DNA of 6,467 nucleotides from Caulobacteraceae bacterium (GTDB lineage Bacteria; Pseudomonadota; Alphaproteobacteria; Caulobacterales; Caulobacteraceae). The notes beneath the pieces are model-generated. The model was not told the DNA's origin. It searched no databases and saw only the letters and a program-made list of their open reading frames with translations. Within the stretch, counting starts at the first letter, position 1; each line of letters begins with the position of its first letter. Shown in pieces: positions 1-5,564 of this stretch. The DNA is taken from contig CANKPO010000071.1 in the NCBI GenBank assembly GCA_947484535.1, positions 1 through 6,467 on the forward strand, in the 5' to 3' direction. The translations under genes and the position numbers were made by a program.

Positions 1-918
1 CAAGAACTTGGCGATATCAGTCTCGCCAGCGGCGTGCTCTGTTCGGTTGCCCCGATCACCTATAGCCCGGTGGCACCTGAGAACTGGAAGCGGTCCTTGG
101 CCAAGCTGGAAGAGCAGCAAAAGCGCGGGGCCAAGGTCTTTGGCCAGTCCATGCCGCGCAGCTTTGATATGAACATCATTTTGGCGGAAACCTCGTTTCT
201 GCTCTACGGCCTTCGCAAGTGGGACCGGTTGATGCAGATGCCCTTGGCCGAGCGTCTCGCCGGTTTTGCGGATCCCGCCGCCCGTGAGGTTCTGGTGGCC
301 GATGCGGCCCGGATGTTGCCTCTGTTCTGGAACATGCTGATCGGGCGGGTCTATTCCCCTGAGAATGAGAAATATCTGGGGCGTAAGCTCTGTGACATTG
401 CCTCCGAGGCAGGCAAGTCTGTGCCCGATATTTTGCTCGATATCGCCGTGACCGACGGCCTGCGGACCGAGTTCCAAATTCGCAATGTCATCCATGCCGA
501 CCCTGAAATGGTCTCGCAGATCTTGGACCACCCCTTGATCCACATCGGCGCTTCGGATGCCGGGGCTCACGTCACCCAGTTCTGCGGCGCGGGCGATACG
601 ACCGACATGCTCGAGCGCTATGTGCGCACCTTCGGCAAGATGACGCTCGAGCGGGCCATCTATCGCATGACCGGCGAACCGGCCAAGGATTGGGGCATTC
701 GCGAACGCGGCACGCTCGAGATCGGGCAGGCCGCCGATGTGGTGATCTTCAATGCCGAGACGGTCGGGCGCGGTGATGAGATCTTCGTCGGCGACTTCCC
801 CGGTGAAGCCAACCGCTATGTCCGCCACGCTACCGGCATCGACAAGGTCATCGTCAATGGTGCGGTTGTGCTGGATCGCGGCGAATATACGGCCTCGCGT
901 CTGGGCCAGATCATCTAG
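1..918 (+). CDS. Amidohydrolase family protein, D-aminoacylase / N-acyl-D-amino-acid deacylase type (5'-truncated by window edge)
   Basis: The reading frame is open from base 1, so this is the C-terminal 305 residues of a longer gene; a GTG at 34 is in frame but is not a credible start. The visible part contains the end of a metal-dependent amidohydrolase barrel. The motif SDAGAH at visible residues 185-190 (D186, H190) matches the conserved Asp region of D-aminoacylase-like enzymes, which activates water for hydrolysis of an amide bond. A GDTTDMLERYVR stretch follows, then the usual C-terminal composite beta domain with GTLEIGQAADVVIFN and DKVIVNGAVVLDRGEY. The metal-binding HxH expected near the N-terminus lies outside the window. 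Full-length relatives are roughly 500-600 residues. The enzyme is probably cytoplasmic, and the substrate cannot be read from the sequence. It ends in TAG, 17 bp from the convergent stop of the CopC-like gene. The family call is firm; the deacylase specificity is not. Confidence 0.88.
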   Translation, partial: QELGDISLASGVLCSVAPITYSPVAPENWKRSLAKLEEQQKRGAKVFGQSMPRSFDMNIILAETSFLLYGLRKWDRLMQMPLAERLAGFADPAAREVLVADAARMLPLFWNMLIGRVYSPENEKYLGRKLCDIASEAGKSVPDILLDIAVTDGLRTEFQIRNVIHADPEMVSQILDHPLIHIGASDAGAHVTQFCGAGDTTDMLERYVRTFGKMTLERAIYRMTGEPAKDWGIRERGTLEIGQAADVVIFNAETVGRGDEIFVGDFPGEANRYVRHATGIDKVIVNGAVVLDRGEYTASRLGQII

Positions 919-929
919 GGCGAGGCGGC

Positions 930-963
930 CGGGTCCTATTGAACCGTAAAGCTAAAGGACCCG
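930..963. terminator. Possible bidirectional hairpin at a convergent gene junction
   Basis: CGGGTCCT at 930-937 is exactly complementary to AGGACCCG at 956-963, with an 18-nt loop. It starts 12 bp after the amidohydrolase stop and spans the stop codon of the convergent CopC-like gene. No T-run follows on either strand, so intrinsic termination is uncertain. It may be a weak or factor-assisted terminator, or chance. Confidence 0.25.
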
Positions 964-1385
964 ACCATCTCGTGGCCGCTTTCGGCGCGCCATTCGACGA
1001 TATATTGCCCGGGCGAGAGGGTGCGAACCGGGATCGTTACCGTCTTGACCATGGTGGTAGGCAAGGTGGCGTTCAGCGGCACCCTTTGACCTGCGGCGGT
1101 TCGAAGTTGGACTGAGCGGAAGACCATCGCGTGAGAGAGGGTGAGCGACAGGTTCGGGGGAGAACCTTTCACGGTCGCGCCATCGGTGGGCGTGGACGCG
1201 TCTAGAGGCATGACCATGACATGGGCCTTGCCGGGCTTGGCCCCCTTGGACGGGGACGGCATCTGCATCTTTGACATGTCGTGGCCCGCATGAGGGTCTT
1301 TTGTCGCTTGAGCCAGTGCGCCGGACGCGGCGAGGCTCGATGCCAAGGCAAGAATGGCGAAGGATCGGTTCAAACGGGTGCCCAT
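936..1385 (-). CDS. CopC-domain periplasmic copper-binding protein
   Basis: The 149-residue product has a Sec signal peptide (basic MGTRLNR, hydrophobic core, probable cleavage after ALAQA at residue 27). A His/Met-rich linker follows (about residues 28-54, with H32, H35, M37, M40, M42). A cupredoxin-like CopC domain then spans about 55-148. STPTDGATV at 64-72 corresponds to the STPADGA stretch of CopC/PcoC proteins, and GHEMVGSFSFTV at the end corresponds to their conserved DxHxxxGxxxFxV ending. H138 is retained, but the Asp two residues before it is Ser136, so the classical Cu(II) site may be altered. H55 aligns with the usual N-terminal His but here is internal, behind the linker. It is the last gene of the copper unit, starting 15 bp after the oxidase stop. 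The likely role is periplasmic copper carriage or buffering. The ribosome-binding sequence is weak (GGA about 8 nt before ATG). A CopC-like label is safer than copC. Confidence 0.85.
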   Translation of the reverse strand: MGTRLNRSFAILALASSLAASGALAQATKDPHAGHDMSKMQMPSPSKGAKPGKAHVMVMPLDASTPTDGATVKGSPPNLSLTLSHAMVFRSVQLRTAAGQRVPLNATLPTTMVKTVTIPVRTLSPGQYIVEWRAESGHEMVGSFSFTVQ

Positions 1386-1400
1386 GTCATATGTCCAATC

Positions 1401-2684
1401 CTAAGTCGGTTTGCGGTGTGGGGTTCCAAAGTCCGGGTCTGTGCTGACCCGTTTGGCGACTGTGCCCTTGGGCTGACGGTACCAGCCGGGGTCGCTATAG
1501 TCACCGGGGCGGATGTCATCGCGCACCTTGAGGACGGTGAACATGCCGCCCATCTCCAGATTTCCGAACGGTCCCTTGCCGGCCATCATGGGCAGGGTAT
1601 TGGCCGGGCCTTGGTGGCCTGCATCCGTGTGCTCTTGATGCTCGGCCATGCCGTTCTGGCCCATGGCCATATAGCCGGGCAGGATCTTTTGGATCCGCTC
1701 TTCCAGTCCAGACTGATCGACGCCGGTCGGGTTGGGAATGTCGTGGCCCATGGCGTTCATGGTGTGGTGGGACATGTGACAATGAAGGGCCCAGTCTCCG
1801 GGAACAGCGGTGAACTCAATATCGCGCATCTGACCGACACTGACCGTAGAGGTCACCTCGCGCCGCCACTGAGATTGAGGCCAGCGCCCGCCGTCGGAGC
1901 CGGTTTCGACAAACTCGACGCCGTGTAGATGGACCGGATGGTTCCACATGGACAGGTTGCCGATCCGAATTCGAACCCGCTCGCCGGTGCGCGCCACCAA
2001 GGGTTCGATGGCGGGGAAGACCTTTGAGTTAAAGCTCCAAAGATCGAAATTGACCATCACCGAAGGGTCAGGACGCCAGGTGCCGGGGTGAAGGGCCCAG
2101 TTATGCAGGATGAAACCATAGTCTCGATCGACGGGCACGGCTTCGCCTGCTTTGGGATGGATGATGAACAGACCCATCATGCCATAGGCCAGCTGGGTCA
2201 TCTCGTCGGCATGGGGATGGTACATATGGCTGCCATGCTGGCGCAGGGTGAACTCATAGACGAAGGTCTCTCCGGGTAGGATGTGGGGCTGATTGAGCCC
2301 GCCAACGCCGTCCATGCCATTGGGCAAGATCAGGCCGTGCCAATGGACGGTCGTATGTTCCTTGAGTCGGTTGGTGACAAAGATCCGGACACGGTCACCC
2401 TCGACCGCCTCGATGGTCGGGCCGGGCGTCGTGCCATTATAGCCCCAGCAGGTCGCCTCTGATCCGGGCGCGAAGCTGTGCTGGATCTCTTCAGCGACCA
2501 GATGGAACTCTTTGACGCCGTCCTTCATGCGCCAGGGCAGGGTCCAGCCATTGAGGGTTCTAACTGGCTTGAACCGTCGATCCGATGGAGCGTCTGCGGC
2601 ATTGGCGCGGCTGACCGGTCCGGCTGTGGCGGCTAGGGCTGCGGTTCCTGTGGCCAGCATGATGTCGCGGCGGCTTATGGTCAT
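1401..2684 (-). CDS. Two-domain multicopper oxidase, Tat-exported, with a Met/His-rich insert
   Basis: This 427-residue periplasmic oxidase starts with a Tat signal (SRRDIM at 4-9, probable cleavage after ANA at 27-29). All copper motifs are present: HWHG at 114-117 and HPH at 156-158 (type 2/3 copper), HPVHLHG at 249-255, and HCHMSHHTMNAM at 301-312, giving type 1 ligands H249, C302, H307 and axial M312. Only about 90 residues separate HPH from HPVHLHG, against about 300 in three-domain CueO. This indicates two cupredoxin domains with type 1 copper only in domain 2, as in small laccases, which work as trimers. About 65 residues rich in Met and His (313-378) sit before a final strand GGMFTVLKV. 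It probably oxidises Cu(I), but phenols or other substrates are possible. The start overlaps the TolC-like stop (ATGA, 2681-2684), indicating translational coupling; CAGG lies 8 nt upstream. The family call is firm; copper detoxification is inferred from neighbours and the Met-rich insert. Confidence 0.93.
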   Translation of the reverse strand: MTISRRDIMLATGTAALAATAGPVSRANAADAPSDRRFKPVRTLNGWTLPWRMKDGVKEFHLVAEEIQHSFAPGSEATCWGYNGTTPGPTIEAVEGDRVRIFVTNRLKEHTTVHWHGLILPNGMDGVGGLNQPHILPGETFVYEFTLRQHGSHMYHPHADEMTQLAYGMMGLFIIHPKAGEAVPVDRDYGFILHNWALHPGTWRPDPSVMVNFDLWSFNSKVFPAIEPLVARTGERVRIRIGNLSMWNHPVHLHGVEFVETGSDGGRWPQSQWRREVTSTVSVGQMRDIEFTAVPGDWALHCHMSHHTMNAMGHDIPNPTGVDQSGLEERIQKILPGYMAMGQNGMAEHQEHTDAGHQGPANTLPMMAGKGPFGNLEMGGMFTVLKVRDDIRPGDYSDPGWYRQPKGTVAKRVSTDPDFGTPHRKPT

Positions 2685-4129
2685 GGTTGGCCTGCGTGAT
2701 CGTGGTGGGTCATCATCGGTGCTGAACCTGCAGGCTCTAGAATGTCGTACGCGCTTGGACCCACCTCTTGGGTATCGGGCGTGCTGGGCAGCCTTGTTCC
2801 AACCAAACGGGTCAGCTCCACCCTCGCGAGCCAGAAGTCGCGCACCGCCTCGATATAGCCTTCATAGGCCTCATATTCGCGGGTCTTGGCCTCAATCAGT
2901 CCGAAGACACCGAGCAGCATATAGTTTTGCTGTTCTTGGCTGCGGGCGACGATGGTTTGGCGCTGTGGGATCAGATCGCGGCTATGCAGAGCGACCACCT
3001 GACGGCGGCGCTGGAGTTCATCGGCCCGCGCAGCGATTTGGTGGCCAAGGTTCAATCGGATCTGCGTCGATTGAGCCTTGGCAAGGTCGCGTTGGGCGTT
3101 AAGGCGCGCTGTCTTGGCCTGCCCTTGATTGAAGATCGGCAGTTCAAGGTCAAGGCTGGGTCCGCTGGCGCGAACGCCTTCAGGGTCACGCTCGCGTTCA
3201 AATCCGAGCGCCGTATCGCCCAGCCATTGGGTCGCCCGCCGGGTCGCGGTTACCTGATCCCATATTGAGAGGTCTTGGTCAGCCGCCATCAAAGACAGAT
3301 TGTGGATCAGGGCCAAGGATTGAAGCTCATCGAGCCTGTCTTCATTTTCGGTCGGTAGGGGCAAGGCTGAGCTAAGTGACCAAGCTTGATCTTTAGGGCT
3401 GAGGCCGATCAGATTGTCCAGATTGGCCCGCGCCGCCTTAGCGCTCACGGCAGCCTGTTGCGCGGCGATCTGGGCTTGGCTGGCGGCGGCCTGTTCATGG
3501 CTCAGATCCAGCTCTGTAATATTGCCCGCGTTGAAATAGCGTTCGGCCAGATCGGCAGAGGTTTGGAGGGCGGATGCAACCGCGTTTCGCATCAGCGCGG
3601 TCTGCTCCGCGGCGACGGCCTGATACCAAGCCGATTCTACATCTAACTGCACGTCCAACAGGGCACTTGCCAACTGGAAGCGGGCGCGGGCTCTGGCCTG
3701 CTGGGCCAACTTTAGCCGTGCGGGCATCAAGATCAGGTCTGCTATGGGCAGGGTTAGGCTCTGGGCTGTGGTCTTGCCGCCACCGGCACTCAAGCTGCTG
3801 AGACCTAGGTGCGGATTGGCGATCTCGACGGCCTCTAGAATATCAGCCTGATCGAGACCGAGTTGTCCATAGATCAGTGCCAAGCGTGGGCTATTCACGA
3901 TGGCCATCTGAACGGCGCTGTCCAGCGTCATGGGCTTGGCCATCATCTGCGCCAATGCCGCGTCCTCTTTGCGGATAGATACGGCCTGCCGATCTCGGAG
4001 CAGACCGCTAATGGCCGCCTGATCCTGTCCGCCGGGTACGGTCGCGCAGGCTGAAACAGCCACAGCCAGCAGAGGCAATGTCACGGCCAGCAAGGCAGGT
4101 TTGAGCCATAGGTGACGAAGATTGACCAT
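2681..4129 (-). CDS. TolC-family outer-membrane efflux lipoprotein
   Basis: The 482-residue product begins with a lipoprotein signal: a hydrophobic run ending VSAC, with C28 as the lipidated residue, as in CusC/NodT-type outer-membrane factors. The rest is a typical tandem outer-membrane-efflux repeat. Long Ala/Gln-rich alpha-helical stretches (about 140-240 and 335-445) alternate with short beta segments. ERYFNAGNITELDLSHEQAA at 196-215 is the first-repeat family signature. LDLELPIFNQGQAKTARLNA at 326-345 is the second-repeat strand-to-helix junction. Such proteins form trimeric channels across the outer membrane and periplasm and normally dock to an inner-membrane pump through an adaptor; neither is visible here. 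The C-terminus ends in a short His/Met tail (M472, M473, H475, H476, H478), unusual for the family and suggesting metal contact. It is first in the copper unit and overlaps the oxidase by 4 bp. The ribosome-binding sequence before the ATG is poor, but no better in-frame start is apparent. Confidence 0.92.
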   Translation of the reverse strand: MVNLRHLWLKPALLAVTLPLLAVAVSACATVPGGQDQAAISGLLRDRQAVSIRKEDAALAQMMAKPMTLDSAVQMAIVNSPRLALIYGQLGLDQADILEAVEIANPHLGLSSLSAGGGKTTAQSLTLPIADLILMPARLKLAQQARARARFQLASALLDVQLDVESAWYQAVAAEQTALMRNAVASALQTSADLAERYFNAGNITELDLSHEQAAASQAQIAAQQAAVSAKAARANLDNLIGLSPKDQAWSLSSALPLPTENEDRLDELQSLALIHNLSLMAADQDLSIWDQVTATRRATQWLGDTALGFERERDPEGVRASGPSLDLELPIFNQGQAKTARLNAQRDLAKAQSTQIRLNLGHQIAARADELQRRRQVVALHSRDLIPQRQTIVARSQEQQNYMLLGVFGLIEAKTREYEAYEGYIEAVRDFWLARVELTRLVGTRLPSTPDTQEVGPSAYDILEPAGSAPMMTHHDHAGQP

Positions 4130-4162
4130 GGAGGCTAACTTAGTGCGATTGGTGGATGATTA

Positions 4163-4197
4163 ACAGGGGAGGGTGGATTGCCCCCTTTAGACCCTGT
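4163..4197. promoter_or_regulatory. Candidate operator dyad upstream of the copper unit
   Basis: ACAGGG at 4163-4168 is inverted at CCCTGT 4192-4197. A nested pair AGGGG 4165-4169 / CCCCT 4182-4186 shares the left arm. It lies 34-68 bp before the start of the TolC-like gene, where a metal-responsive repressor or activator could bind. It does not match a CueR-type box that I can recognise, and in GC-rich DNA such dyads can occur by chance. Confidence 0.2.
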
Positions 4198-4200
4198 CAA
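4195..4200 (-). promoter_or_regulatory. Candidate -35 element for the copper unit
   Basis: Read on the minus strand this is TTGACA, identical to the sigma-70 -35 consensus and 66 bp before the TolC-like start. No convincing -10 hexamer lies 16-20 bp further on. A regulated promoter with a poor -10 is possible, but the call rests on one hexamer. Confidence 0.2.
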
Positions 4201-4213
4201 TGTGGCCAAAATG

Positions 4214-4241
4214 GTGACAACTGCCTCTCGGAATGTATTTT
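4214..4241 (+). promoter_or_regulatory. Candidate sigma-70-like promoter for the thiolase gene
   Basis: GTGACA at 4214-4219 and TATTTT at 4236-4241 are separated by 16 bp. Transcription from here would give a 5' untranslated leader of about 90 nt before the thiolase. The match is moderate; another start point nearer the gene cannot be excluded. Confidence 0.25.
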
Positions 4242-4326
4242 ACTTCGGATTGGTCGCAGGCCAGCAGCGATTACCGCTTCAAACTTTGGGTCAGCCGTCA
4301 TAGTTTGGCCACTTAGGGAAAACCTC

Positions 4327-4333
4327 AGGAGAG
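4327..4333 (+). promoter_or_regulatory. Ribosome binding site of the thiolase gene
   Basis: AGGAGAG lies 4 nt before the ATG at 4338, a strong Shine-Dalgarno match that supports this start. It is much better than those of the three copper genes, consistent with a well-translated housekeeping enzyme. Confidence 0.75.
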
Positions 4334-4337
4334 ATCT

Positions 4338-5507
4338 ATGCGCGACGCTGTTATCGTTTCTTACGCCCGGACGGGCCTGGCCAAGGCTGGCCGGGGCGGG
4401 TTCAATGTGACTGCCCCCATGTCGATGGCGGCCCATGCGATCAAGCACGCTGTGGCGCGCTCGGGCGTTGAGGTGGACTTCGTAGAAGACTGCTATCTGG
4501 GTAACAATTCCCACGCAGCGCCGAACATCGCACGTCTGGCCGCTCTGCTGGCGGGCATGCCCAAGACCACGGGCGGCGTCTCGATCAACCGTTTCTGCTC
4601 GTCAGGCCTTCAGTCCATCGCCATGGCCGCCAACCACATCCGGGGCGACAATGCCGATTGCGTCGTCGCGGGCGGCGTTGAAAGCATCTCGATCCAGGGT
4701 GGCGGTATGCCGCGCGAGTCTATCGATCCTGAACTGGCGAACATCGCGCCTGCGATCTTCATGGCCATGATCGACACGGCCGATATCGTGGCTGAGCGTT
4801 ACGGCCTGAGCCGTGAATATCAGGACGAATATTCGTTGGAATCTCAGCGCCGCATGGCCGCTGCCCAGAAGGCCAACCTGTTCGCCGACGAAATCGTGCC
4901 GATGGAGACCAAGATGAAGGTCGTCAACAAGGAAACCAAGGAAGAGAGCTTGGTGGACTACGTTGTCGATCGTGACGAGTGCAACCGTCCTGAAACCACG
5001 CTCGAAGGTCTGGCCTCGCTGCAGCCTGTTAAGGGCGAGGGCAAGTTCATCACCGCCGGTAACGCCTCGCAGTTGTCCGATGGTGCCGCCGCCGTCGTGC
5101 TGATGGAAGCCAAGGAAGCTGAGCGTCGCGGTCTTGAGCCGATGGGCCGCTTCGTGTCATGGGCCGCTGCCGGTTGCGAGCCTGACGAAATGGGCATTGG
5201 TCCGGTGTTCGCCGTGCCCAAGCTGTTGAAGCGTCAGGGCCTGACGGTTGACGATATCGACCTGTGGGAACTGAACGAAGCCTTCGCCTCGCAGTGCCTC
5301 TATAGCCGCGACAAGCTCGGCATCGATCCTGCCAAGTACAATGTCAATGGCGGTTCGATCTCGATTGGTCACCCCTTCGGCATGACGGGCGCACGCTGCA
5401 CCGGTCACCTGCTGCAAGAAGGTCGTCGTCGCGGCGCCAAGTGGGGTGTTGTGACCATGTGTATCGGTGGCGGCCAAGGCGGCGCCGGTCTGTTCGAAAT
5501 CTTCTAA
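4338..5507 (+). CDS. Thiolase (acetyl-CoA C-acyltransferase / acetyl-CoA acetyltransferase family)
   Basis: This complete 389-residue thiolase is of normal length. The start is set by a strong ribosome binding site and the family-typical MRDAVIVSYARTG. The catalytic elements are all present: the acyl-accepting cysteine C87 in NRFCSSGLQS, NEAF at 313-316, H345 in GHPFGMTGAR, and the second cysteine C375 in CIGGGQGG close to the C-terminus. The enzyme cleaves 3-ketoacyl-CoA with CoA to give acetyl-CoA, or runs the reverse condensation; it is a cytoplasmic step of fatty-acid or related acyl-CoA beta-oxidation. Chain-length preference cannot be decided from sequence. No hydratase/dehydrogenase partner (FadB type) is adjacent in the window. 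It is transcribed divergently from the copper unit and ends at a strong hairpin, so it appears monocistronic. Nothing suggests it takes part in copper handling. Confidence 0.95.
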   Translation: MRDAVIVSYARTGLAKAGRGGFNVTAPMSMAAHAIKHAVARSGVEVDFVEDCYLGNNSHAAPNIARLAALLAGMPKTTGGVSINRFCSSGLQSIAMAANHIRGDNADCVVAGGVESISIQGGGMPRESIDPELANIAPAIFMAMIDTADIVAERYGLSREYQDEYSLESQRRMAAAQKANLFADEIVPMETKMKVVNKETKEESLVDYVVDRDECNRPETTLEGLASLQPVKGEGKFITAGNASQLSDGAAAVVLMEAKEAERRGLEPMGRFVSWAAAGCEPDEMGIGPVFAVPKLLKRQGLTVDDIDLWELNEAFASQCLYSRDKLGIDPAKYNVNGGSISIGHPFGMTGARCTGHLLQEGRRRGAKWGVVTMCIGGGQGGAGLFEIF

Positions 5508-5526
5508 GATAGACTGACCTAACGAC

Positions 5527-5555
5527 CCCAGACGGCTGGCCTCCAGCCGTCTGGG
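5527..5555. terminator. Perfect 13-bp hairpin terminator between convergent genes
   Basis: CCCAGACGGCTGG at 5527-5539 pairs exactly with CCAGCCGTCTGGG at 5543-5555 around a 3-nt loop (CCT). It starts 19 bp after the thiolase stop and ends 9 bp before the stop of the convergent HupE/UreJ-type gene. A short TTAT follows on the plus strand, so termination of the thiolase transcript is most likely. The stem could also serve the minus-strand gene, although that side has no T-run. Confidence 0.8.
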
Positions 5556-5564
5556 TTATCGGTC

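Noticed and set aside
34..36. GTG as the start of the amidohydrolase
   Set aside because: The frame is open to base 1, the visible protein lacks the N-terminal metal-binding half, and no ribosome binding site precedes it.
1281..1928. Open frame of 215 codons on the plus strand opposite the oxidase and CopC-like genes
   Set aside because: The opposite strand encodes all copper motifs of a known family; this frame has no domain signature and is a GC-rich shadow.
1783..2101. A 13-nt direct repeat (TGAAGGGCCCAGT at 1783-1795 and 2089-2101)
   Set aside because: Both copies encode WALH in the oxidase, at non-equivalent positions; this looks like coincidence of codon choice rather than a mobile or regulatory repeat.
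2512..3268. Two overlapping plus-strand open frames opposite the TolC-like gene
   Set aside because: They are opposite clearly coding sequence, overlap each other, and have low-complexity composition with no recognisable domain.
4197..4514. Open frame of 105 codons on the minus strand across the thiolase start
   Set aside because: It overlaps the thiolase start and its ribosome binding site, shows no recognisable motif, and reads as an antisense shadow of a well-supported gene.
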